Source: Rugosibacter aromaticivorans
Lineage (GTDB): Bacteria; Pseudomonadota; Gammaproteobacteria; Burkholderiales; Rhodocyclaceae
Reading direction: 5' to 3'
NCBI RefSeq assembly: GCF_000934545.1
Contig: NZ_CP010554.1
Coordinates: 2,170,001-2,234,000, forward strand
DNA: 64,000 nucleotides
This document shows positions 17,061 to 26,399 of this stretch, one piece after another. The translations under genes were made by a program, and so were the position numbers. A model generated the notes under the pieces. That model worked only from the letters and a program-made list of their open reading frames with translations, was not told where the DNA came from and ran no database searches. Numbering within the stretch: the first letter of the stretch is position 1; each line of letters begins with the position of its first letter.

Positions 17061-19841
17061 ATGCCTACTTTATTACTCGTCGATGGCTCGTCTTATCTCT
17101 ACCGCGCCTTTCACGCCCTGCCCGATTTGCGCAATACCGCGAATGAACCCACTGGCGCCATCCGCGGCGTGCTCTCGATGTTGCGCGTGTTGGAAGCCGA
17201 CTATAAGGCAGATTACCGCGCCGTGGTGTTCGACGCCAAGGGCAAGACTTTTCGCGAAGACTGGTATCCGGAATACAAAGCACATCGCCCCGCCATGCCC
17301 GAAGATCTCGCCGCGCAGATTCCGCTGCTGCATGAATGCATCCGTGCGGCGGGCTGGCCGCTGGTGATGATCGATGGCGTCGAGGCCGACGATGTGATCG
17401 GCACGCTGGCGCATGCAGCCACGGCTGCGGCCATCGACTGCGTGATTTCGACTGGCGATAAAGACTTGGCGCAGTTGGTGAACCATCATGTCACGCTGAT
17501 CAACACCATGAGCAACGAGACGCTCGATGAAGCAGGCGTGCTGGCGAAATTCGGCGTGCCACCGGAACGCATCGTCGACTATCTGACGCTGATGGGCGAC
17601 GCCGTGGACGGCGTGCCGGGCGTAAACAAAGTCGGGCCGAAGACTGCGGTGAAATGGCTCACGCAATACGGCTCGCTGGACGGCGTCGTCGCCCATGCCG
17701 ACCAGATCAGTGGTGTGGTGGGCGAGAACTTGCGGCAGCATCTCGACTTTTTACCGTTGGGTAAAAAGCTGGTCACTGTGGTTTGCAATCTGGATTTACC
17801 AACGACGATCACTGAGCTGACACCGCAAGTTCCTGACACTGACAAACTACGTGAGTTCTTCACGCGCCTGGAATTCAAAAGCTGGTTGCGAGAATTGGGA
17901 GCGCCACAGAAAGATGATCCCACCGTTACCACGCAAGATGCTGCGCATGTCGCCGTACCACCAGAGCCGTCCAGAGACGGACTTTTGAATCCGTCTCTGG
18001 ACAAGACTTTTATCACCGAGCCCGATCGCAGCGGCTATGCATGCATTCTTGATGCCACGCAGCTCGACACCTGGCTGGCGCGGCTCGATACAGCCACGCT
18101 CGTCGCCCTGGATACCGAAACCACCAGCCTCAACCCCATGCAGGCGCAGCTGGTGGGCATTTCTTTTGCGCTGATAACTGATGGTGAACTCCAGGCCGCG
18201 TACCTGCCGCTGGGCCATGTCTACGCCGGTGCGCCGCAGCAACTGCCGCTTACCGAAACACTGGAAAAGCTGCGTCCCTGGCTGGAATCGGCACAGCATC
18301 AAAAACTTGGCCAGCATCTCAAATATGACCGGCACATCTTCGCCAATCACGGCATGCAACTCGCAGGCATCGTTGAGGACACGTTGCTCGAATCCTACGT
18401 GCTCGAATCCGACAAGCCACACGATCTTGGTTCTCTGGCCGCGCGGCATTGCGATTTGAAAACCCTGAGCTATGACGACATCACCGGCAAGGGTGCCTCG
18501 CGTATTTCCTTTGCCCAGGTCGACATCCTCCGCGCCACCGAATACGCCGCTGAAGACGCTGATGTCACTTGGCAAGTGCATCAGGTGCTACGTCCGCAAC
18601 TCGCCGCGGAACCAGCACTGGAAGATTTGTATCGTGAAATGGAACTGCCCGTTGCCGAAGTATTGTTCCGCATCGAGCGCAACGGCGTGCTGATTGACGC
18701 CGCCGCACTCACCCAGCAAAGCCACGAGTTGGGCCGCAAGATGCAGACGATCGAAGAGGAAGCGCAAGCGTTGGCGGGCCAGCCTTTCAACCTCAATTCA
18801 CCCAAACAACTCGCCGAAATCTTGTTCGTCCGGCAAGCCTTGCCGGTGGTCAAAAAAACACCTTCGGGCGCGCCATCGACGGATGAGGAGGTGCTGGAAA
18901 AACTCGCCGAGGATTACCCGCTGCCGAAGAAAATACTTGAGTACCGTAGCCTGGCCAAACTTAAAAACACCTATACCGACAAGCTGCCGCAAATGGTCGA
19001 ACACAGCACGGGCCGCGTGCACACCAGCTTTTCGCAAGCCGTGGCGGTCACCGGGCGGCTGGCCTCCAGTGAACCCAATCTGCAAAACATTCCCATCCGC
19101 ACGCCCGAAGGCCGGCGCATCCGTTCTGCCTTCATCGCCCCGCCCGGCCACCGTATCGCCAGCGCCGACTATTCGCAGATCGAGCTGCGCATCATGGCGC
19201 ATTTGTCGAACGATGCCCGTCTGCTCGATGCGTTTGCCAAAGGTGAAGACGTGCACCGCGCCACAGCGGCCGAGATTTTCGGCATTACGCCCATCGAGGT
19301 AACGAGCGAACAACGTCGCGCCGCCAAAGTCATCAACTTCGGCCTGATCTACGGCATGAGCGCCTTCGGCCTCGCCCGCGAATTGAAGCTGGACCGCAGC
19401 GCAGCGGCGGCCTACATGGATCGCTATTTCGCGCGTTACCCCGGCGTGGCCCGTTACATGGAAGAAACTCGCCAGGCCGCCCGTAGCCAGGGCTATGTCG
19501 AAACCATTTTTGGCCGCCGCCTGTGGTTACCGGAAATCCGGTCGGCCAACGCGGCTCGCCGTCAAGGCGCAGAGCGCGCCGCAATCAACGCGCCGATGCA
19601 AGGCACCGCAGCTGATTTGATCAAGCGCGCGATGATCAAAGTTCAAGGCTGGCTTGAGCAGCAAAAAATGCGCACCCTGCTGATCCTGCAAGTGCATGAC
19701 GAACTGGTATTGGAGGTGCCGGAAGACGAACTCGCCACTGTACGCGAAGCGCTGCCCAAACTAATGAGCGGCGTGGCCGAACTCAAGGTGCCGCTACTGA
19801 TCGAAATCGGCGCTGGCGCCAATTGGGATGAAGCGCACTAA
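17061..19841 (+). CDS. polA: DNA polymerase I
   Basis: Repair and Okazaki-fragment polymerase. Starting at MPTLLLVDGSSYLYRAFHAL gives 926 residues. The 5' nuclease domain occupies about 1-290 (VEADDVIGTLAH, STGDKDLAQLV). The 3'-5' exonuclease has its acidic pair in VALDTETTSLNP near 350, so proofreading is probably active. The polymerase domain has ADYSQIELRIMAHL near 701, RRAAKVINFGLIYGMSAFGL and LQVHDELVLEV near 879. Residues about 295-318 in the linker between nuclease domains are encoded by a DR1 copy split by a 36-bp palindrome (RDGLLNPSLDK), an in-frame insertion. All catalytic motifs are intact. Confidence 0.97.
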   Translation: MPTLLLVDGSSYLYRAFHALPDLRNTANEPTGAIRGVLSMLRVLEADYKADYRAVVFDAKGKTFREDWYPEYKAHRPAMPEDLAAQIPLLHECIRAAGWPLVMIDGVEADDVIGTLAHAATAAAIDCVISTGDKDLAQLVNHHVTLINTMSNETLDEAGVLAKFGVPPERIVDYLTLMGDAVDGVPGVNKVGPKTAVKWLTQYGSLDGVVAHADQISGVVGENLRQHLDFLPLGKKLVTVVCNLDLPTTITELTPQVPDTDKLREFFTRLEFKSWLRELGAPQKDDPTVTTQDAAHVAVPPEPSRDGLLNPSLDKTFITEPDRSGYACILDATQLDTWLARLDTATLVALDTETTSLNPMQAQLVGISFALITDGELQAAYLPLGHVYAGAPQQLPLTETLEKLRPWLESAQHQKLGQHLKYDRHIFANHGMQLAGIVEDTLLESYVLESDKPHDLGSLAARHCDLKTLSYDDITGKGASRISFAQVDILRATEYAAEDADVTWQVHQVLRPQLAAEPALEDLYREMELPVAEVLFRIERNGVLIDAAALTQQSHELGRKMQTIEEEAQALAGQPFNLNSPKQLAEILFVRQALPVVKKTPSGAPSTDEEVLEKLAEDYPLPKKILEYRSLAKLKNTYTDKLPQMVEHSTGRVHTSFSQAVAVTGRLASSEPNLQNIPIRTPEGRRIRSAFIAPPGHRIASADYSQIELRIMAHLSNDARLLDAFAKGEDVHRATAAEIFGITPIEVTSEQRRAAKVINFGLIYGMSAFGLARELKLDRSAAAAYMDRYFARYPGVARYMEETRQAARSQGYVETIFGRRLWLPEIRSANAARRQGAERAAINAPMQGTAADLIKRAMIKVQGWLEQQKMRTLLILQVHDELVLEVPEDELATVREALPKLMSGVAELKVPLLIEIGAGANWDEAH
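17951..18014 (+). repeat. DR1 copy interrupted in frame by a 36-bp palindromic element (in polA)
   Basis: The DR1 left part CCGTACCACCAGAGCC ends at 17968 and its right part GACTTTTATC resumes at 18005. Between them lie 36 bp with perfect 13-bp arms (17969-17981 GTCCAGAGACGGA; 17990-18002 its complement) around the loop CTTTTGAA. Removing 17969-18004 rebuilds a DR1 copy with one mismatch in the core. The insert is 12 codons and keeps polA open. Confidence 0.85.
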
Positions 19842-19846
19842 GCGCT

Positions 19847-19885
19847 TATTTCAGCAGGGACAATGCCCTGCGCCCTGCTGAAATA
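19847..19885. terminator. Inverted repeat between convergent polA and antitoxin genes
   Basis: Perfect 13-bp arms (TATTTCAGCAGGG at 19847-19859 and complement at 19873-19885) separated by 13 nt, placed between two convergent 3' ends. This suits a bidirectional terminator, though no long T run follows on either strand. Confidence 0.5.
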
Positions 19886-19899
19886 GGCTCTCAAACCAC

Positions 19900-20259
19900 T
19901 TAAGCCGCCGACTTCATCACGAAATCAGCGCGGATTTCAGTGAATGGCACAGCGAGCTTGCCGTCCGGGGTCTTCTCCACCATGCCGACTTCGATCAATC
20001 CCATGGCGTCGTCATGTACCCGTTTTACGTCCCGGCCAAGGGCACGTGCCAGGGCACGCACGCCCATAGGGCCAGCCTTTTGCAGGCACTCGATCAGCTC
20101 CCAGCGCTTGGGAGTCAGCACGCGGAACAGTGCGGCAGGCGATTCAAAATCGAAGTGCTCTCCAGCATATTCACCACGCTTCCAGGCAGCGAGAAAGCCG
20201 GCACGCACATCGCTCAGTGCATCGTTTGCCTTGCGGATACGGATTGTTGCGTTTCTCAT
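19900..20259 (-). CDS. Putative antitoxin, winged-helix DNA-binding (partner of TumE-type toxin)
   Basis: A 119-residue protein. The C-terminal half reads as a winged helix-turn-helix (LTPKRWELIECLQKAGPMGV, then RALARALGRDVKRVHDDAMG and EVGMVEKTPDGK). Proteins of this kind are the DNA-binding antitoxins paired with DUF6516/TumE toxins. The start overlaps the toxin stop by 4 bp, so translation is coupled. Autoregulation of the pair is likely from the family, not shown by a visible operator. Confidence 0.75.
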   Translation of the reverse strand: MRNATIRIRKANDALSDVRAGFLAAWKRGEYAGEHFDFESPAALFRVLTPKRWELIECLQKAGPMGVRALARALGRDVKRVHDDAMGLIEVGMVEKTPDGKLAVPFTEIRADFVMKSAA

Positions 20260-20543
20260 CGTTTCATCCTCCTCTCGTCCACGTCCTGAAAAAAATCAGC
20301 CAGCAGTTTTTCCGGGCTCTCGAAGTCATAGGCCTCCTCGATATTCTCCCCATGCCGGTGGTCGCCCTTAGGCCGCTCGTTGTCATAACCAATCACACGC
20401 TGCCCAGGAAATCCATAGAAAAGCCGATATTTGAACGGATGAGCACAGCCTGCAACCGGCTTTTCAAGCCGCCAGACCACCGCTTCGAGGATCGCGCCAT
20501 CATCAAAATCAACCCGGTGCCGATAGATCAAAGCGGCTTTCAT
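20256..20543 (-). CDS. TumE-family (DUF6516) toxin
   Basis: A 95-residue protein starting MKAALIYRHRVDFDDGAILE; a longer in-frame start is ignored because the family begins here. Conserved features include AVVWRLEKPV, FKYRLFYGFPGQRVIGYDNE and KGDHRHG, where the charged/histidine residues form the presumed active region of this small toxin family. It precedes its antitoxin in the operon. The target and mechanism are not evident from sequence. The pair sits between polA and the LPS block, a common place for accessory genes. Confidence 0.75.
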   Translation of the reverse strand: MKAALIYRHRVDFDDGAILEAVVWRLEKPVAGCAHPFKYRLFYGFPGQRVIGYDNERPKGDHRHGENIEEAYDFESPEKLLADFFQDVDERRMKR

Positions 20544-20575
20544 GTTGGCGATAATGCCAACAGACAACCCGGTTG

Positions 20576-21610
20576 TCAAGCTGTCGGCAACCGCCGCCAC
20601 GCCGCCAGCGCCTCTTCCACGCTGATATCCACCACATCACAGCTTGCGGGTTGCAACAGCGCATACGGCACGGCCCACGGGTGCCAGCGAGCTGCATCGG
20701 AATTGCCGAAAAAACACACGATGGGCTTGCCCAATCCTGCCGCAATATGCATCGCACCGCCATCGGAGCAGATCACTTCGGCGCACAACGACAAGCCCGC
20801 CATCAACTCGGACAGATGATGTGTCTTAACTGCGGCAACCGGCAAATCTCCCATTTGCGCAACGAGTTCGGCAGCCTTCGCATCGTCTCCCGGATGTAGC
20901 GGATCATCCGCCGCACCGGGCGACCAGAAAAGCAAAAAACCACAGGCGTGCGCGGCATGCAGTTGCCGCGCCAGCGCGGCAAAGCGTTCCACCGGCCAGC
21001 GCTGCCTGGGCTTGCGCGCAGAAAGATGCAAGGCAATCAGCCGTCGGCCTGCCAGCGCCGCAGGTAGCGTGGCTGCGATACGCGCGGCCAATGGTTCATC
21101 GGCTATCGCCTTGCATGCCGGTGGCGTTTCCTTGATGCCATATTTCGCCAGGCAGGCAAAGCTGCGCTCCACTTCATGTGCTGAATTTGCCAAATTCACC
21201 GATGCCACCACCACATGCCGTGGCGCAACCCAGCGTGCAAAGCGCAACGCGCTGGCCTGCATCCCACCGGGAAGGATCACTTCATCAATATGCCGGCGGC
21301 GCAAATTCCAAACCAGCGCCAGCCGCTGCCACAACGCCGCCAACCGCCCCTGGCCTCGCGCACGGTGCTTGAGTTTGGTATAGGCAAACACTTCATCAAT
21401 GTCGGGGTTGCCAACCAGTACCGGCGCGTTGTAACTATTCGCCAGCACACCGATCCAGGCATCGGGAAAACGCGCGCGGAGTGCGGCAAAAAGCGGTGTA
21501 GTGCACACCAGATCGCCAATGTTGTCACGGCGAATGACGAGAATTTTTCGGGGTTGGCCGGGTTGGTCCAATTTTTCGAGCGGCCCCGCGACATCATTCA
21601 AACGGTTCAT
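20576..21610 (-). CDS. Glycosyltransferase family 9 (heptosyltransferase-like)
   Basis: Predicted ADP-heptose:LPS-type transferase. From MNRLNDVAGPLEKLDQPG it is 344 residues. N-terminal donor/acceptor motif KILVIRRDNIGDLVCTTPLF and C-terminal nucleotide-binding motif ICSDGGAMHIAAGLGKPIV match GT9, with the usual Asp-x-Gly replaced by DGG. It overlaps the O-antigen ligase gene end by 17 bp and is last in the minus-strand LPS block. The exact sugar is unknown. It is one of three GT9 genes in the block. Confidence 0.88.
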   Translation of the reverse strand: MNRLNDVAGPLEKLDQPGQPRKILVIRRDNIGDLVCTTPLFAALRARFPDAWIGVLANSYNAPVLVGNPDIDEVFAYTKLKHRARGQGRLAALWQRLALVWNLRRRHIDEVILPGGMQASALRFARWVAPRHVVVASVNLANSAHEVERSFACLAKYGIKETPPACKAIADEPLAARIAATLPAALAGRRLIALHLSARKPRQRWPVERFAALARQLHAAHACGFLLFWSPGAADDPLHPGDDAKAAELVAQMGDLPVAAVKTHHLSELMAGLSLCAEVICSDGGAMHIAAGLGKPIVCFFGNSDAARWHPWAVPYALLQPASCDVVDISVEEALAAWRRLPTA

Positions 21611-22931
21611 TCCATGTCGCCCGCAGTTGATCATCACGCATCGATATGACCAGCAGATAACCCACCAGAAACAAAAACATCTGCAGCATATGGTCACGAT
21701 TCACACTATCAATCACCATCCTGCCGATAAAACCGCTGGCGAGAAACAGCAGCCATAAACCATGCGGATTCTGATCACGAAAATAACGTACCCCACCCGT
21801 GGCGATCACACCACCCATAAACAGCAACCAAAGCATCATCGCGGGGATGCCCCCGCCAATGCCAAGATCAATCCAGCCGCTATGTGCATGACCTACATGC
21901 GCATCCACGCCTGTTTCGTGCAGCGCATGGGCAAACGCATTGCGGCCATAACCCACACCCAACGGAAGCTCCCCAATCAAGCGTAATCCGGCATGAATGA
22001 ATGCCACGCGCGTGTAGGCAGACGCATCCACTGCAACACCACTTTTCATCAAAGGAAGGGGTGCGTGATCAATATCCATCCAGGCACGCTGGCCGTCAAT
22101 ATCCCAGCCTAACCGGGTACTTTCTGTAAACACTGGCCAGCGGCTATCACTTTGATAGCTGATTACGGCAAGACTCATCACCAGGGCCAGCAACATTGCC
22201 CCACCCAGCACGCCGCGACGCACACCTTGATGACGAACCCGGTGAATGCTGTACAACAGACTTCCCGAAACCGCGAGAAACAGCAGCCCGATAGCACCAT
22301 TGCGCGCCCCAGCCAGATACAAGCTAGTCAAACTGACAGTCACCGCACCGATCACTAGCCCCCACGGCAGCTGCAAAAAGCGGCGCGCATAACACGCGCG
22401 AAACAGCAAATCCACCGTTAGGGCCGCCAGCAGCATATTCAAAATAAAACTCATCTCCAGCTTGCCGCCGGTTAATGGCACCAAGCCGCGCAGTAACTCA
22501 CCATGCATCCACCAGTACGTAACCGATTGGCTCACGGCAATCATGGCTTGCAGAACCCACACGCCAATCAGCGTGGTAGTAATAATCGCACCGGACAACA
22601 GTGTTTTCTCGCGCGATGCACACGCCAGCAGAACGCCTAAACCCAAGGCCAGCAGCGCGTTCAGCCACTGGCCATTCAACTCCTTCAATGCCCACAGGGT
22701 TTGATGCGAAATGAACACCGCTTGCCACACCAGCCACAAGGTAAAGGCTGCGAGAAGGCCTAATACCCAACGATTAGCTCGCCAGACGGGTGGCAAGCTT
22801 TGCCATGAGGTTAGCCTAGCCACCCCGAGCAGAGACAAAAACAGCAACCAATAGCGCAAAGCGGGGACATCCGGCACCGACCAAACAAAGACTAGCCCTA
22901 GTACGATGGCGACAGTGAACTTTCCGATCAA
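21594..22931 (-). CDS. O-antigen ligase / Wzy_C family membrane protein
   Basis: A 445-residue inner-membrane protein with about ten or more hydrophobic segments and a large periplasmic loop. The loop ends in GHAHSGWIDLGIGGGIPAMM, the conserved H-x-S motif region of O-antigen ligases and Wzy-type polymerases. The likely role is ligation of O-chain or another glycan to lipid A-core, judged from the adjacent GT9 genes, but polymerase activity cannot be excluded. The start appears to be TTG (LIGKFTVAIV...), with no ATG until far inside. Confidence 0.85.
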   Translation of the reverse strand: MIGKFTVAIVLGLVFVWSVPDVPALRYWLLFLSLLGVARLTSWQSLPPVWRANRWVLGLLAAFTLWLVWQAVFISHQTLWALKELNGQWLNALLALGLGVLLACASREKTLLSGAIITTTLIGVWVLQAMIAVSQSVTYWWMHGELLRGLVPLTGGKLEMSFILNMLLAALTVDLLFRACYARRFLQLPWGLVIGAVTVSLTSLYLAGARNGAIGLLFLAVSGSLLYSIHRVRHQGVRRGVLGGAMLLALVMSLAVISYQSDSRWPVFTESTRLGWDIDGQRAWMDIDHAPLPLMKSGVAVDASAYTRVAFIHAGLRLIGELPLGVGYGRNAFAHALHETGVDAHVGHAHSGWIDLGIGGGIPAMMLWLLFMGGVIATGGVRYFRDQNPHGLWLLFLASGFIGRMVIDSVNRDHMLQMFLFLVGYLLVISMRDDQLRATWNEPFE

Positions 22932-23011
22932 GACAACTCCTCAGCTAAACCACATCGTGATAGCAACAATCGTAGTAACAATTCGGGAGTAACACTGCGC
23001 GGAGATAGATG

Positions 23012-25102
23012 TTACCGACCTTCAATAGGAGTCTCCCGCGAGATGGTTGATGAAATGCAGTAATCAGTTCTTGTATTCATTTTTGTTACTCCGTGTCCCG
23101 ACTGACTCTCTGATATCAGCTTAACGATGGCTATCGTGACGCAAACCAACCCAAGAAAGTCCGCAGCCATAGTATGACGCCCGTCGGTAACATAGAAAAA
23201 GTGTGGTGCTTGCAGTAGCAGTGTAACAAGACCTAGCAACCATAGCCTGATACAGCGCTTACCCTGCGTGATTACAATATAGAGAGGCACAAAAAAATAT
23301 AGCCATCGTCCCGGTAGCCACCAACTAGCCAGGCGACTTATAACCTTTGTTGCATAGTCATCTGGAGCAAAATTCATTAGCTCAACTACCGCTTTCCAAT
23401 AGCTGGAAGGGGGCATTCTTAAGTTATCAGAAAGGGTCGCGCCTTCAGTAAGAGGTACCCACTGATGGCCAAAATAAACGTTATGCAATGTCATCAATAA
23501 TACTAATGACAAAGGAATTGTTTCAAAAAAAATGGCAATAGAGCACATTCGCCAAGCCCGATACGCCCAGAATAATGCTACCGCTAATGCGACCAAAGCA
23601 ATATTGGGACGCATCCAAATAGACGCAGCCATGCACGTAAATCCAATTAACGCCAAATGACGCTTAGCACCTCGCTGGGAAGGTTCGCTGCTCTGGTAGC
23701 TGTCAGGAATGGATCTAAGTAAGAGGAGCATTGAGATAATTAGCAGCAATAACCCTAGCGGGTCTGGGTACCCATCGTTTGCGGTTCGAAGAATTTTCAC
23801 ATACAGGGTGGCCGCGAGTATGCTAAAAACTGTGAAACTTTTCGCGCAGAGCGAGCCTGGTATTAATAATTTAAAAATATTGTAGGTAAGGATAAGCAGA
23901 GGTGCCATTAGCACGGGATACCCTAGCCCACTTATCCCAAATAAAAGAAATTCGATAGACCTAAAATATCGCATGCCAGGCATAAAAAGATAAATTGATT
24001 CGCCACCACGCAGTGCATCAGCCCAGTCCCCTTTCGCAAGCGAAATTGAAATATCTCGTGCCCAAGATAGATATAAAAGGCTATCAGAATGATTTATCGC
24101 CAGATGTAATCCCCCTAAAATATCAAACGAAGTTAGGGTGACGACGAAAATTGAAATTGCGCCGACCACGAGATAATCTAAGCTCGTTTTTTCGATAGCG
24201 AGGACAAAGATTAAAATTATTACAGCAGTTAAAAAACCTAATAGCCCCAAGAATGTGGATTTCCACTTAAGCTGACTACTTGGTGAAAAATCAAAAACTA
24301 GAGGATGCAATTCATTGGTCTGTAAACCCCAAATCCTTTCCCCCACTCGGTCTTGACTAATGCTTTCGCATTTCAACTGAGGTAACCGTTCTTCAATGGC
24401 CTGTTGCTCCGACCAATAAACTCCCGCACGGCATAATTTCCCACCGACCATTTCTTTATTAATTTCGAACATCACATAAAACGAATATGGCGATTTATTG
24501 ATATTTTCGTTATGTAAATGCCATCTGTAGTTTGTGTTGAAATTAAGCTCCATTAATTGCTTGCGAGCTGAGTCAAGATGAATTGATGCTGGGTCAATTT
24601 GATGTATTTGAGAATAGTCAACAACAGATACCGCAAATGGGAAGCTATCGACATTTAGCGAATTAAAACAAGGCATTTGTCTTCCCCATGCGCGACCAAA
24701 AGACACAGGTGTGCATTTATCAACCGTAGGGTTGTCCTTTTGAAACTCAGTTGAGAAGAGTGCAAGAGCTTGTTCTGGTAGAAATTTTTTATAGAGGGGA
24801 AAATTAGTGGTGTTCGGAGCAAACAGGTTGTATCCGTAACTAACTGGCGATGGGGAAAGGTATGGCTTTATTATTAGGAAAGACAAGAAACATACTGTTG
24901 CAACGGCATAGCTCTTACGTTCGCTCCGGATCGGACTCGCAAAAAGAAAAAAAGTGCATATTCCCAACACACTTGCCTTGGCGGCAGTATCTAAAGGTAA
25001 TCCTAAGGTAGTTACGATTGCTAAAATTACTATGATTTTTATAGAAACTTTCGCGGACTCAAGTTCGAATGGCAACAAAGCCTTATTCAAAATTTTTCTC
25101 AT
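23012..25102 (-). CDS. Large multi-pass membrane protein of unknown function
   Basis: A 696-residue protein with hydrophobic segments near the N-terminus, a soluble region at about 95-280 (contains the cysteines in CTPVSFGRAWGRQMPCFN) and a long C-terminal membrane domain of about ten segments. The layout resembles the GT-C fold of membrane glycosyltransferases, but I do not see a clear DxD/DE signature in the first periplasmic loop. The gene is visibly richer in A+T than its neighbours, which suggests recent transfer. Its location in the LPS block suggests glycan assembly. It begins 2 bp after a remnant of a GT9 gene. Confidence 0.6.
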   Translation of the reverse strand: MRKILNKALLPFELESAKVSIKIIVILAIVTTLGLPLDTAAKASVLGICTFFLFASPIRSERKSYAVATVCFLSFLIIKPYLSPSPVSYGYNLFAPNTTNFPLYKKFLPEQALALFSTEFQKDNPTVDKCTPVSFGRAWGRQMPCFNSLNVDSFPFAVSVVDYSQIHQIDPASIHLDSARKQLMELNFNTNYRWHLHNENINKSPYSFYVMFEINKEMVGGKLCRAGVYWSEQQAIEERLPQLKCESISQDRVGERIWGLQTNELHPLVFDFSPSSQLKWKSTFLGLLGFLTAVIILIFVLAIEKTSLDYLVVGAISIFVVTLTSFDILGGLHLAINHSDSLLYLSWARDISISLAKGDWADALRGGESIYLFMPGMRYFRSIEFLLFGISGLGYPVLMAPLLILTYNIFKLLIPGSLCAKSFTVFSILAATLYVKILRTANDGYPDPLGLLLLIISMLLLLRSIPDSYQSSEPSQRGAKRHLALIGFTCMAASIWMRPNIALVALAVALFWAYRAWRMCSIAIFFETIPLSLVLLMTLHNVYFGHQWVPLTEGATLSDNLRMPPSSYWKAVVELMNFAPDDYATKVISRLASWWLPGRWLYFFVPLYIVITQGKRCIRLWLLGLVTLLLQAPHFFYVTDGRHTMAADFLGLVCVTIAIVKLISESQSGHGVTKMNTRTDYCISSTISRETPIEGR

Positions 25103-25104
25103 TC

Positions 25105-25227
25105 TTAAACCCCCGTTGCATCAATACGTTTCAATAGTTTGGTTATCGCGGCCAGAACTGTTTCAGGCTGCGCATCCTTCACACAAGCACGGGTTCCGAG
25201 AATCAAGGCCAATGTTATTTTTATCAT
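25105..25227 (-). pseudogene. Remnant resembling the C-terminus of a GT9 glycosyltransferase (40 codons)
   Basis: The frame MIKITLALILGTRACVKDAQ then PETVLAAITKLLKRIDA resembles the C-terminal end of the adjacent GT9 protein (VGTRACIEGIDARQIADAAL). It has an ATGA overlap with that gene's stop, so it may still be translated. The likeliest explanation is the tail of a second GT9 gene, truncated when the A+T-rich membrane-protein gene was inserted or swapped in. Confidence 0.5.
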
Positions 25228-26399
25228 GGAGCAGAAATTTCCGAAGGGTCATCGCATAAAGCGAGTGCGGCATCGGCAATCTGCCGAGCATCAATCCCTT
25301 CGATACAGGCGCGGGTGCCAACGCGGCAGGTGTAGGGCGCATTGAAGGTATGTGAACAAGGCGCGCAGGGTAAATCCGTGCGTTGCAGAATGATCACATG
25401 ATCGCCCAATGGACGTGTTTCCTGCATATCGACAGGGCCAGCCACTGAAACTATCGGCGTATTGACGGCATCGGCCATGTAAGTCACGCCCGAATCCACC
25501 CCAATGAAGACGGTCAATCGTTGCAACAGCGTAGGCAATTCAGCGATACCCAGTGTGCCACAGGCATTGATCACGGCTGCCGCAGGTAATTGAGCGGCAA
25601 TACTGAGCGCCTCTGATTTGTCATCCGCACTACCGATCAACACCAGTCGCGCAGTTGGTCGCACGACCAAGAGGCGGCGAGCGATGGCAATAATTTTTTC
25701 ATCGCCCAAAGCCTTCAATCGATTGGCACTACTGACACCGATGCCGATCAGCGGCACTGACACCTGACCATGATTCAGCTCACCGAGCAGACCTCCAAGC
25801 TGCACACCAAGCAGCACATCCACCTTCGCTTCAGCACCGGCAACAGCGAAGACTTCTTTATCCACATGCCCGCCAGCAATGCCTAGCCGTGACAACAATG
25901 CCAGATACGTTTCCTGAATCAGTCGGTCACCGCGATGCAACTCAACTTCGCTCCACAAGCGCGCGGCCAGGCGATGGCTAGCGCCGCCGAAATTCGACTG
26001 CACCGCCAAACGCCGCGGAATCAACGCCCACAGTGCCGCCACAGCATATGCCGCGACTGCATTGAGGCACACCACTGTGTCATAGTGACCCTGCCGCAGC
26101 AAGCAAATAAGCCGCCATTTGCCACCCAGCCCGCGAAAGGTTTTAGCCTCGGCCACGATCACTTCATCCACCCGCAAATTGGTGCGCAATAATGGCACAT
26201 TCTGTGCTGTGGCCATCACGGCTAAATGTGCTTGCGGATAACGCGCCTTGATTTCTCTAAACACCGGCGTAGCGCACAGCAAGTCACCGATTTTCGCCAT
26301 CTGGATGACGAGAATGCGCTGCGGCTCGGCAGGTGCCCGTCCGGCGATGCAGCGCAGTAGCGGTGAAACCAGCCAGGTCAACCACAGATAAAACATCAC
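25224..26399 (-). CDS. Glycosyltransferase family 9 (heptosyltransferase-like)
   Basis: A 391-residue GT9 protein with an N-terminal hydrophobic stretch (MMFYLWLTWLVSPLLRCIAG) that may anchor it. Motifs are RILVIQMAKIGDLLCATPVF, FIGVDSGVTYMADAVNTPIV and a cysteine-rich end (LPCAPCSHTF, then TCRVGTRACIEGI) typical of LPS-core heptosyltransferases. It overlaps the upstream GT4 gene by 4 bp (GTG start; an ATG one codon later is equally possible). Confidence 0.88.
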   Translation of the reverse strand: MMFYLWLTWLVSPLLRCIAGRAPAEPQRILVIQMAKIGDLLCATPVFREIKARYPQAHLAVMATAQNVPLLRTNLRVDEVIVAEAKTFRGLGGKWRLICLLRQGHYDTVVCLNAVAAYAVAALWALIPRRLAVQSNFGGASHRLAARLWSEVELHRGDRLIQETYLALLSRLGIAGGHVDKEVFAVAGAEAKVDVLLGVQLGGLLGELNHGQVSVPLIGIGVSSANRLKALGDEKIIAIARRLLVVRPTARLVLIGSADDKSEALSIAAQLPAAAVINACGTLGIAELPTLLQRLTVFIGVDSGVTYMADAVNTPIVSVAGPVDMQETRPLGDHVIILQRTDLPCAPCSHTFNAPYTCRVGTRACIEGIDARQIADAALALCDDPSEISAP

